A stretch of DNA of 64,000 bases, taken from assembly GCA_041665785.1 (NCBI GenBank), contig JBAYIE010000009.1:1-64000 (forward strand), given 5' to 3'. The translations under genes and the position numbers were made by a program. Within the stretch, counting starts at the first letter, position 1. Every line of letters begins with the position of its first letter. Below, one piece after another: positions 52,911 to 61,198 of this stretch. The notes beneath the pieces are model-generated. The model was not told where the DNA came from. It did no database searches and saw only the letters and a program-made list of their open reading frames with translations. The DNA comes from JBAYIE01 sp041665785. GTDB taxonomy: Bacteria > Bacteroidota > Bacteroidia > UKL13-3.

Positions 52911-52937
52911 AAAAAAGACGACAAAGTCGTCTTTTTT
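52911..52937 (-). terminator. Terminator after tRNA-Lys
   Basis: A perfect 12-base stem with a 3-base loop, ending in six Ts in either direction, six bases past the tRNA 3' end. Confidence 0.9.
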
Positions 52938-52942
52938 AGATG

Positions 52943-53015
52943 TGATCCCGCTGGGACTCGAACCCAGGACCCCTACATTAAAAGTGTAATGCTCTACCAA
53001 CTGAGCTACGGAATC
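52943..53015 (-). tRNA. tRNA-Lys (anticodon TTT)
   Basis: A 73-nt cloverleaf on the minus strand: acceptor GATTCCG with CGGGATC (one T-G pair), D-stem GCTC/GAGC, anticodon stem TTACA/TGTAG with loop CTTTTAA giving TTT, T-stem CTGGG/CCCAG with TTCGAGT loop, discriminator A. The CCA end is not encoded. Confidence 0.97.
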
Positions 53016-53564
53016 ATCTTCCCGCTTGATTTTGCAGGGTTGGAATTCCTACAACGGGCTGCAAAAATAAAACGATAATTCAATTCAACAAATCCGAACC
53101 GTTCTTTTTTGGAAGAATTTTCACCATCCTTAGACAGTCAGGGTGTTAGCCTGTAAATTTCTTTTTCAGTTTTGCCTTAATGCTGGATTTGCCTTAGGGA
53201 TTGTCCTTATTCGAAAAAGGAGGGGCAACAACTTTTTTTAATGTAATAGTTGTTTGCTCTAAAAAGAATGAATAGCATGTTACACTTTTCAAATAAATTC
53301 ATGGGTAACTTTTATTGCTTTTTAATAGTCATTCTGGATTATCGCGCATTCGACATTTTTGATTCACTGTTCAAACCCATTCGAAAAGATTGACGCACGG
53401 CATGAATACCCTGTATTTATGAATATTGTCAGCTAATTAGCTGGAATAAAATCACACGCTAAACTGCCTAGGGTCAGTCATGCATTATGACACAATTATT
53501 ACACTTGAATGGTTTTTTAAGTCTGGGAAATTCTATGTAACACCTCTCAGTTTAATTCATCAAT
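53016..53564. other. Gene-free 549-base region with two small inverted repeats
   Basis: No convincing reading frame. It holds the tRNA promoter side on the left and the 5' region of the cytochrome block on the right. Visible are a 14-base perfect palindrome (CAGCTAATTAGCTG, 53430-53443) and GTCAT-N5-ATGAC (53477-53491), about 75-135 bases before the first gene. Either could be a regulator site. Confidence 0.5.
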
Positions 53565-54056
53565 ATGAATAAAAAGATTCTCACTTTTAGTTGTTGCTTA
53601 CTTGGATTAGGAGCATCAACACTTTTCGCCCAGCAGGGATCTGTTGCGTCGGGCGGAAATGCCAGCGGGGCGGGCGGTACGGTTAGTTACAGTATCGGCC
53701 AGGTTTTCTACACGTGTCCTACGGGAACAACGCATAACCTCATTCAGGGTTTACAAGTGCCTTACGAAGTTTTTGTTATCAACCAAACAACGGAGGAAGC
53801 AGAAAACATCGGCCTGACCTTTTCGGTTTATCCCAACCCCGTGGCAGAACACTTCACGCTGAAGGTTGAAAACAGCCAGGAAAAAGCATATACCTATCAG
53901 TTTTACAATGCCCAGGGACAACTGATCTCTTCGGGCAAAATTGATACCGACGAAACCCAGATTCAAACCTCACAACTCACAACAGCATATTATATACTTA
54001 AAGTATATGAGAAAAACCAAACCGTAAAAACTTTTAAAATCATTAAATACTTATAA
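53565..54056 (+). CDS. Small secreted protein with T9SS sorting domain
   Basis: A 163-residue protein: signal peptide ending TLFAQ; a Gly-rich strand region (GGNASGAGGTVSYSIGQVFY, QGLQVPYE) common at the start of T9SS-linked proteins; then the sorting domain from VYPNPVAEHF to the end. There is almost nothing between export and sorting signals, so it may be a filler or accessory of the next gene, which starts 2 bases after its stop. Confidence 0.78.
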   Translation: MNKKILTFSCCLLGLGASTLFAQQGSVASGGNASGAGGTVSYSIGQVFYTCPTGTTHNLIQGLQVPYEVFVINQTTEEAENIGLTFSVYPNPVAEHFTLKVENSQEKAYTYQFYNAQGQLISSGKIDTDETQIQTSQLTTAYYILKVYEKNQTVKTFKIIKYL

Positions 54057-54058
54057 GA

Positions 54059-55741
54059 ATGGAAAACCTTAGACAAAAATTTTGTATCGCCGTATTGCTG
54101 CTGTTTACCTTTGGTAATATCTCAGCACAATCACCTCATAAGATGAGTTATCAGGCAGTGGTTCGCAACAGCACGTTTAACCTGGTTGTGAATACCAATG
54201 TAGGAATGAAAATCAGCATCCTGCAGGGATCAGCTACTGGTACAGTGGTGTATTCAGAAACGCAGTTACCAAAAACCAATATCAACGGTCTGGCTTCGCT
54301 CGAAATTGGAAGCGGTACCGTTGTAGCAGGTAATATGGCTACCATCAATTGGGGAGCCGGTCCGTTTTTTATCAAAACCGAAACCGACCCTGCCGGAGGT
54401 ACCAACTATACCATCGTTAGTACAACCCAGTTTTTGAGTGTTCCTTATGCTTTGTATGCAGCCAATTCAGGCAATGCAGCAACTACAACAGGTAATTGCA
54501 TGGAATGCCATGTGCACGATAAAAGCACAACAGGTGGAACCGGCTACGTAGGTTCACTTGCCGAAAAGCGCGACAACGCTGCCGACAGTTGGAAGTATTC
54601 TGTACATGCGAAAGGTGAAACTGCAATGGCTGAAGGAACCAGCTCAAGTTGCTCAGCTTGTCATGCACATCAGGGATTCAGTTACCGGGTAGCTAACAAA
54701 CTTCAACCGACGTTTACAGGAACCGGACCTTATGCATTCTCTTTATCTATACCGCCTTCGCATTCTTCGGCCATGTCGTCATTACCACAACATATCGGAT
54801 GCTTCACTTGTCATAAAGGAAGTCCAAAAGATTCCATGGCTTTGATTTCTACCGATTCAGTTAAATTGTTGTTCTATGCCATGCCGGGTAAAGAAAAATT
54901 TGTAAACCTGACCCAGGATAAAGGAAAGAGCAATTTGTGTATCCTGTGTCATCAGGCTCGTCCGATTACTCAAAATACCACTTCGGGTAATGGTGCATCT
55001 TTAGACTATCCGGATATGGCAACCAAGCTGACCGATATATTCTACGACAGTACTAAAACAGCCTCAACTGGTAATAAAGTTTCTCTTTCATCACATACAG
55101 TTGGACATTATGGATGGCCGGGCAATGTGTTGGCAGGTAAAGGATTCGGTGCAATAGAAATACCCGGAGGTCCTGTAGCTTATACCAATTCAGCGCATAC
55201 GGTTGAGGCTTCATGTATCAATTGCCATATGGCCAATCCAAAAGTAGTGAACGATGAACCGGTAGGAAGCCATACATTTACTGCCGCCGGTAATTTTAAC
55301 GGATGTAACGTAACCGATTGTCATGGTTCTTCACCACTTTCAGCATCATCTGCAAAATTTGTGAATGCAACCAAAAACCAGAAAGCCAATCTGGATACCC
55401 TTGCCGGACTATTAATGTCGAAGGGTCAATATTTGCAAGGAATTGATTCCTCATTCTTGGCGGATGGTACTACCCCAAAAAATCTTTGGTATAAATTTAC
55501 TTCCTTACACTTTACAGGTAGTCTGAATATTGGTAATAGTGCTGGTCAGTTTGTTGTAAATACAGCTACTATTCCTTCAGGCAGATACAAATGGCCAACC
55601 CTTACCAACGGACAGTTTGCAGCTTTGCAGGCTTTCTCGGTAGCCATTCGTGAATTCAGTGGTGGTATTCACAATACCCAGTATACCGACGCGCTGTTGC
55701 GCAATTCCATTTGGTATCTCAGAGCCAATCCGATACCATAG
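54059..55741 (+). CDS. Multiheme c-type cytochrome with a surface-protein-like N-terminal domain
   Basis: A 560-residue protein with a signal peptide (ending ISAQ). Residues about 25-140 match a Bacteroidota surface-protein domain (MSYQAVVRNS, VGMKISILQGSATGTVVYSET, LSVPYALYA). After this come five CxxCH heme motifs (Cys147, 198, 248, 294, 386) and one CX4CH (Cys416-His422), then GIHNTQYTDALL as in other multiheme cytochromes. No T9SS tail. Probably an exported redox protein. The heme-attachment gene ccsBA is in the same block. A terminator follows. Confidence 0.85.
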   Translation: MENLRQKFCIAVLLLFTFGNISAQSPHKMSYQAVVRNSTFNLVVNTNVGMKISILQGSATGTVVYSETQLPKTNINGLASLEIGSGTVVAGNMATINWGAGPFFIKTETDPAGGTNYTIVSTTQFLSVPYALYAANSGNAATTTGNCMECHVHDKSTTGGTGYVGSLAEKRDNAADSWKYSVHAKGETAMAEGTSSSCSACHAHQGFSYRVANKLQPTFTGTGPYAFSLSIPPSHSSAMSSLPQHIGCFTCHKGSPKDSMALISTDSVKLLFYAMPGKEKFVNLTQDKGKSNLCILCHQARPITQNTTSGNGASLDYPDMATKLTDIFYDSTKTASTGNKVSLSSHTVGHYGWPGNVLAGKGFGAIEIPGGPVAYTNSAHTVEASCINCHMANPKVVNDEPVGSHTFTAAGNFNGCNVTDCHGSSPLSASSAKFVNATKNQKANLDTLAGLLMSKGQYLQGIDSSFLADGTTPKNLWYKFTSLHFTGSLNIGNSAGQFVVNTATIPSGRYKWPTLTNGQFAALQAFSVAIREFSGGIHNTQYTDALLRNSIWYLRANPIP

Positions 55742-55750
55742 TCTGTCGTA

Positions 55751-55798
55751 AGGGCCAATAACAATTGTCGTAAGCTGCTCAGTTGTTATTGGCCTTTT
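55751..55798 (+). terminator. Terminator after the multiheme cytochrome gene
   Basis: A 12-base perfect stem (GGCCAATAACAA and complement, 753-764 with 783-794 in the last three digits), 18-base loop, then TTTT. Starts 9 bases after the stop. Confidence 0.85.
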
Positions 55799-55877
55799 GA
55801 TAGGATTGCAAACAGAACGACGTTGATCCTTAACCAAAACAAACCTGTTTTTACACAAAGATTGAATACATAATTTT

Positions 55878-56747
55878 ATGAAGAAGAATTACAAATACTT
55901 ATTTATCCTTCCGGTTTTTTTGGGAGCGATATTCCTGTCAGAAAATGCCTTTTCCCTGTTAACCAATTTCTCGTCGGTAAACCGTGCGGGAGATCCGGTA
56001 GGGCCGGGACTAAGTTCCAGTAAGAACTGCACCGGTTGCCATTCCGGAATTGCACTTGTGACCAACAATCAGGTGAGCCGGCAATTTACTTTTGGAGCGA
56101 ATGAGACCAGTTATATACCGGGAAATACGTATACCATCAAATTCAAAATCGTGACTGGCGGATCAGTTGGATTTTCATCTACTGTATTGCGTAATGATTC
56201 GAATACAATGGCCGGTACATGGTCAGTTCTGGATACTGCAGAAACCAAAATTTTCCCGCATTTGGCATCCGGTCGTTTTTATATGAACCATCGGGTTGGT
56301 ACAACTACCGGGGGATTCAAAGAATACCAGTTTAAATGGACAGCTCCGGCACAGGGAACAGGACCGGTTACATTTTATTTTGGTTCACTCACATCCAACG
56401 ACGATCAGTCTTCTTCCGGCGACACTACCTTCCTGAATTCTTATGTGATAGCAGAAGGTTCAACTACAGGAATACCGACAATCAATGGATCAGCTAATTG
56501 CCGGATTTATCCAAATCCTGTTCAGGAAAAATTAAATCTGTCTTTTGTACAAACTGAGAACAGCAATGTTTCAGTGAGCTTAATCGCACTTGATGGAAAG
56601 CAACAATGGATCCTATTTAATGAAGCAAAAGCTGCCGGTACACATCACTTAAGCTTCAATCTTGCTGGTTTGGTACAGCCTGGTATTTATTTCCTGCGCC
56701 TTGAAGGTTCAGGAATAAACCATATTCAGAAGGTACTGGTGTATTAG
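55878..56747 (+). CDS. Secreted monoheme protein, choice-of-anchor V / Reeler-like, with T9SS sorting domain
   Basis: A 289-residue protein: signal peptide, then AGDPVGPGL and one heme motif CTGCH (Cys51-His55). A beta-sandwich of the choice-of-anchor V type follows (YIPGNTYTIKFKI, YMNHR, FKWTAPAQGTGPVTFYFG), and then a T9SS domain from IYPNPV. It is likely cell-surface. It belongs with the preceding cytochrome and with CcsBA, which would load its heme. Confidence 0.87.
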   Translation: MKKNYKYLFILPVFLGAIFLSENAFSLLTNFSSVNRAGDPVGPGLSSSKNCTGCHSGIALVTNNQVSRQFTFGANETSYIPGNTYTIKFKIVTGGSVGFSSTVLRNDSNTMAGTWSVLDTAETKIFPHLASGRFYMNHRVGTTTGGFKEYQFKWTAPAQGTGPVTFYFGSLTSNDDQSSSGDTTFLNSYVIAEGSTTGIPTINGSANCRIYPNPVQEKLNLSFVQTENSNVSVSLIALDGKQQWILFNEAKAAGTHHLSFNLAGLVQPGIYFLRLEGSGINHIQKVLVY

Positions 56748-56777
56748 TTCTTCTGAAATTAAGGGTTCCAGTTTCTT

Positions 56778-56809
56778 AAAAGCCCTGTGATTTGTTTCAC
56801 AGGGCTTTT
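56778..56809 (+). terminator. Terminator after the monoheme T9SS gene
   Basis: A 13-base perfect stem around AGCCCTGTGA with a 6-base loop and a following T run, 31 bases after the stop. Confidence 0.92.
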
Positions 56810-56812
56810 TTT

Positions 56813-57147
56813 ATGGCAAATAATTGATACGTGAAAATCATTGTTGTCCGGGGAAAGTTTTAAAATAAAGTGTTTTGGGCGTTCCCCTGAAGGTAAGCGC
56901 ACGAGAAGTTAATTTTAAAGCAGCCATCCATCGCGCGTCCTTCATGGGCACCCCCAAATTCATTAACACTTTTATTGCCCAGTCAAACATTGCATGAAAA
57001 TCGTAAAATGATGAGCAATATGGGTTGAAACACTTACCACAATCAGACTTTTAACACGGAATTGCAAAATATCTTTGAAATCAATTAGTATACCTGAATA
57101 GCCGTTCCACCAGGAGTTTTTTCAGGATTAAATTTTGGAGTAAAAAT
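56813..57147 (+). promoter_or_regulatory. 335-base leader region of ccsBA with -7 box TATCTTTG
   Basis: No reading frame is supported here. A TAnnTTTG match lies at 57070-57077, 70 bases before the start codon; the -33 position reads CTTT. The rest shows no recognised RNA element. Confidence 0.4.
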
Positions 57148-60100
57148 ATGAAGCGTATTTTAGAGATGTTGATTTCTACCCGGGCCACTTTGTGGTTGCT
57201 GCTGGTATATGCAATAGCAATGGCTGCTGCAACTTTTGTTGAAGAATATTACGATACAGCAACTGCATTCCGATATGTTTACCGGGCAAAATGGTTTGAG
57301 TGCATTCAGTTATTACTGGTGGTAAATTTTATCGGGAATATCAAACGGTATAATTTGTTGTCGCGCAGAAAACTTACCGGATTTCTTTTTCACAGCGCAT
57401 TCATTGTTATTTTACTGGGTGCCGGAGTTACCCGTTATTTCGGGTATGAAGGTTTGATGCATATTCGCGAAAACGAATCTTCTAACCTGGTGATCAGCGA
57501 GCAAAAAGTACTGAAAATGATATTGGTTGACGGAACTAACATTATCCGTCGCGAACTTCCCCTGGAAATGAATGAACTGTCCGGTACCGGTGCATTAACA
57601 CAGGAATTCAGGGTTGGAGGCGAAGATGTTTTGCAAATTCAGCGCAAGGCATTTTTGAATCATGTGGCGGAAGAAATAGTAGAGAATGCCGAAAGCGGAG
57701 TGGATTGCATCAAGATGAATGTGTTTGATCAGGGAAAGGAGGCCGATCTGGTAGTGACTGATCATGAAATTTCCCGTAAACATTCGATTCCGGTTTCATT
57801 TAACAGTGAAACACCTCATGAAGGATTTCAAATTACAGAACAAAGTGGTAAATATCTGTTGCGATCCTCGCTTGAATTGAAAACAGTAACACTGCCCGAG
57901 TTGACCGAAAATTCAATTCCGTCGAATACAGCAGTAGAATTATCCCCCAATACGCAATACAGCACATTAGACAATGCATTCAAGTTTATCTTTCATCAGG
58001 GTTTTAAGAAAGCGAAGAAACAATGGGTTGCTACCGATTTAGAATCCAATCAATTTTCGGCTCTGTTGATGGAAGTACAGTATAAAAACAGTTCGCATGA
58101 AATACCAGTATTCATAGATCAAAATGGAATTGGTAACTGGCAACATATCAGACTCGATAAACTATCAATGTTATTGGGATACGGTGAAAGGGAAATTCGG
58201 TTGCCCTTCGCCTTGCGTTTGAATGATTTCAGTATGGAACGCTATCCGGGTTCGAATTCACCCTCTTCCTATGCAAGCGAAGTTACCATTCTTGACAAAC
58301 GTGCGAATCAACCGACAGACTATCGGATCTACATGAATCATATTCTGGATTATGATGGTTTTCGCTTTTTTCAATCGTCTTACGACAAAGATGAGAAAGG
58401 AACCGTACTTTCTGTCAACCATGATTTTTGGGGCACCTGGATAACCTATTTCGGATATTTTTTACTGGCTCTTGGTTTTGTATTCACCCTTTTCAATAAG
58501 AATTCACGCTTTCAGCAATTGAGCCGAAGCATTCGTGAAATTCGCCGGATCCGCATGCAAAAGGTAACCATCGTGCTGGTGTTACTTCTGGGTTTTGGAA
58601 GTTGGGCCAGTGCAGCTGATGTTGTATTGAAACCGGTAAGTCCGGTACATATTGACAAACTAAGCAAACTCATTGTACAAACATACGATGGCCGTTCAGA
58701 GCCATTGCATACTTTATCGTATGAAGTGATGCATAAAATTGCGCGCAAAGATGTGTTTGAAATGGAAGGAAAGGGACGGATGGATGCCATGCAGGTAATG
58801 ATGGATATGTTACTGAATCCCCAATACTGGAAAAGTCAGAAGATCATTTATGTGCGCGAAAAATCTGTAGCCGATCAATTGGGCATTTCAGGCAAGTATG
58901 CCTCTTATCTTGATCTGGTGGATAGTACGGGTACCCCAAAATTGAATCGTTTTGCCGAAGAAGCATTTCGTAAAAAAGGTTCAGAGCAAAATAGTTTCGA
59001 TAAAGAAGTTATCAAGGTCGGTGAACGCCTTGAAATTTTGATCATGCTTACACAAGGTTCTTTGTTACGAATTTTTCCCGAACCGGTGAGCAACAGCAAG
59101 CAATGGATCAGTTGGGATAATCCGGCTGCGCAAATAGTGGTTAACGATGTGTATCACTTATCGGAGGAATACCAAATACCGCAATTCAATTACAATAACC
59201 TGATGGGTGCTTACCTGAGTGCTGTGTACCAGGCAACTTCAACCAATGATTACAGCAAGGCAGATAAAATACTCGAATACATTTACCAGATTCAGCGGAG
59301 CAGCAACCTGGCTTCTGTAATTCCAAGCGAGAATCAGGTCAGCCTGGAATTGTTTTATAACAAGACGCAGATCTTTTCTTTTCTACGGAATGTATATGGT
59401 TTGCTGGCTGTGTTTTTATTGATTCTGGCCTATGCCGAGAATTTTCGTGAAAAAAGAAACAAATGGATTTCAGGCTTGCTGAATGTATTTCTTTTCGGGT
59501 TGGCCCTGGCATTTTTATACCACACTTTTGGATTGGTGTTGCGTTGGTATCTGGCCGGGCATGCACCCTGGAGCAATGGCTATGAAGCATTGTTGCTAAT
59601 AGGTTGGGCAGGCATTCTGGCCGGATTTACGTTTATCCGTTTTTCTAAAATCCCATTGGCTGCAACCGCATTGCTCGCATTTTTCACCTTAATGACGGCA
59701 GGTCACAGCAGTTATGATCCGCAAATAACAAACCTGCAACCGGTTTTGAAATCGTATTGGCTCATCATTCATGTTGCTACGTTGACGATCAGCTATGGCT
59801 TTTTGGGATTGGCATTTATTTTGGGATTGTTTACTTTAACTTTATACCTCTTTAAAAACAAGCAAAACGAAACTTTATTAAATCTGCGCATTCGCGAATT
59901 GGCAAACATCAACGAAATGAATGTGACTATTGGTTTGATACTGGCAACACTCGGTACATTTCTGGGTGGTGTGTGGGCTAACGAATCTTGGGGGAGATAC
60001 TGGGGATGGGATGCCAAGGAAACCTGGGCACTGATTATTACCATCGTTTATTCGGTGGTGGTGCATTTGCGTTTGGTGGATGCATACCGTGGAGATTATT

Positions 60101-60345
60101 TTTTCTCGGTAGGTGCTGTCGTTGGTTTTGGAAGTGTATTGATGACCTTCATTGGCGTAAATTATTATCTTTCAAAAGGCATGCACAGTTATGGAGGTGG
60201 AGAAACTCCTGTATTCCCGTTATGGGCATGGTTGATGATTGTGGCCGTTATCACGTTGATCATGGCTGCATGGAAGAAAGAAAAAGCATTGCGAAATGCA
60301 GACTCCCCAGCTTTGTCGACTCATGAAAATCACAATGAAAATTAA
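57148..60345 (+). CDS. ccsBA: Cytochrome c biogenesis protein, CcsB (ResB)-CcsA fusion
   Basis: A 1065-residue System II heme-attachment protein. The N-terminal half is ResB/CcsB-like: helices at about 12-30, 45-60, 72-95, then a long periplasmic domain to about 420 and a helix. The second half has another periplasmic stretch and the CcsA core with the heme-handling WWD motif (WGRYWGWDAKETW) between membrane helices. It moves heme out and ligates it to CxxCH motifs, as found in the two genes just upstream. Confidence 0.94.
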   Translation: MKRILEMLISTRATLWLLLVYAIAMAAATFVEEYYDTATAFRYVYRAKWFECIQLLLVVNFIGNIKRYNLLSRRKLTGFLFHSAFIVILLGAGVTRYFGYEGLMHIRENESSNLVISEQKVLKMILVDGTNIIRRELPLEMNELSGTGALTQEFRVGGEDVLQIQRKAFLNHVAEEIVENAESGVDCIKMNVFDQGKEADLVVTDHEISRKHSIPVSFNSETPHEGFQITEQSGKYLLRSSLELKTVTLPELTENSIPSNTAVELSPNTQYSTLDNAFKFIFHQGFKKAKKQWVATDLESNQFSALLMEVQYKNSSHEIPVFIDQNGIGNWQHIRLDKLSMLLGYGEREIRLPFALRLNDFSMERYPGSNSPSSYASEVTILDKRANQPTDYRIYMNHILDYDGFRFFQSSYDKDEKGTVLSVNHDFWGTWITYFGYFLLALGFVFTLFNKNSRFQQLSRSIREIRRIRMQKVTIVLVLLLGFGSWASAADVVLKPVSPVHIDKLSKLIVQTYDGRSEPLHTLSYEVMHKIARKDVFEMEGKGRMDAMQVMMDMLLNPQYWKSQKIIYVREKSVADQLGISGKYASYLDLVDSTGTPKLNRFAEEAFRKKGSEQNSFDKEVIKVGERLEILIMLTQGSLLRIFPEPVSNSKQWISWDNPAAQIVVNDVYHLSEEYQIPQFNYNNLMGAYLSAVYQATSTNDYSKADKILEYIYQIQRSSNLASVIPSENQVSLELFYNKTQIFSFLRNVYGLLAVFLLILAYAENFREKRNKWISGLLNVFLFGLALAFLYHTFGLVLRWYLAGHAPWSNGYEALLLIGWAGILAGFTFIRFSKIPLAATALLAFFTLMTAGHSSYDPQITNLQPVLKSYWLIIHVATLTISYGFLGLAFILGLFTLTLYLFKNKQNETLLNLRIRELANINEMNVTIGLILATLGTFLGGVWANESWGRYWGWDAKETWALIITIVYSVVVHLRLVDAYRGDYFFSVGAVVGFGSVLMTFIGVNYYLSKGMHSYGGGETPVFPLWAWLMIVAVITLIMAAWKKEKALRNADSPALSTHENHNEN

Positions 60346-60355
60346 ATCCGAAATA

Positions 60356-61087
60356 ATGCGTTTATCCATGCAAAAAATACTAAGTCTCTTTGTGTTTACG
60401 ATGACTCTTTGGAGCTGCAACTCAACGCAACCTGAATCGCTGATGACTACGGATCCGAATGTACATAAGGTTCTTGTGCTCGAACAAATTCATACCACTC
60501 AATATACGTACCTGCTCGTAAATGAAGCAGGGGATGAAGTTTGGCTCGCATTGCCGAAAACGGAAGTGAAAATAGGAGAGGTGTATTACTACACCAATGC
60601 CATGTTGATGCAAGATTTTCCAAGCAAAGAGCTGGGAAGGGTTTTTAATCAGATCTTGTTTGTACAGGGAGTTTCTGAAACCCCTCCAGCCCTCCAGCCA
60701 ATGGCCTTACCAGCAATTCAGGAGCCTGCACATAACCCGCATGCTGAAAGCGAGCTACATCCTGAAGTCAAAATGGATGTTAAACTCAATACTGATCCAC
60801 AGGCCATCACAATTGCCGCCTTGCTAAGCAGTCCGGAAAAGTTTGCCGGAAAACAAATTTCCATTCAAGGCAAGGTAACCAAATTTAATGCGCAGATTAT
60901 GGGCAGAAACTGGATCCATATTCAGGATGGAACGGCATCCGGTGAGAATTTTGATTTAACCATTACTACACAGGAAATCGTACAACTTGAACAGGTATAT
61001 ACGTTTGAGGGTATCATTTCGGTGAACAAAGATTTTGGGTCCGGATATCAGTATGCCATCATTCTGGAAGATGCCAAGGTGAAGTAG
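60356..61087 (+). CDS. Lipoprotein with OB-fold-like C-terminal domain
   Basis: A 243-residue protein beginning MRLSMQKIL with a lipoprotein signal ending LWSC. The first half is a small beta domain (YTYLLVNEAGDEVWLALPKTEVKIGEVYYY pattern). The second half (about 150-243) is OB-fold-like: KFAGKQISIQGKVTKFN, GRNWIHIQDGTA, GIISVNKDFGSGY. This pair of domains is often found next to cytochromes. It starts 10 bases after ccsBA. ATG 60368 is an alternative start. Confidence 0.8.
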   Translation: MRLSMQKILSLFVFTMTLWSCNSTQPESLMTTDPNVHKVLVLEQIHTTQYTYLLVNEAGDEVWLALPKTEVKIGEVYYYTNAMLMQDFPSKELGRVFNQILFVQGVSETPPALQPMALPAIQEPAHNPHAESELHPEVKMDVKLNTDPQAITIAALLSSPEKFAGKQISIQGKVTKFNAQIMGRNWIHIQDGTASGENFDLTITTQEIVQLEQVYTFEGIISVNKDFGSGYQYAIILEDAKVK

Positions 61088-61198
61088 TAATGTTTAACTG
61101 AAATCAGATAAAGCCTTGCATGAACTAAACAATATTAAAGTAACCCTCATTAGGTAAATAGGGTAATTGGTGAGACCAACTACACGGAATCAGCTCTC

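Noticed and set aside
52674..53015. Integrated element with attachment sites at tRNA-Lys
   Set aside because: Partial tRNA copies exist, but no integrase or cargo gene lies between them and they are only about 130 bases apart; kept as a repeat finding only.
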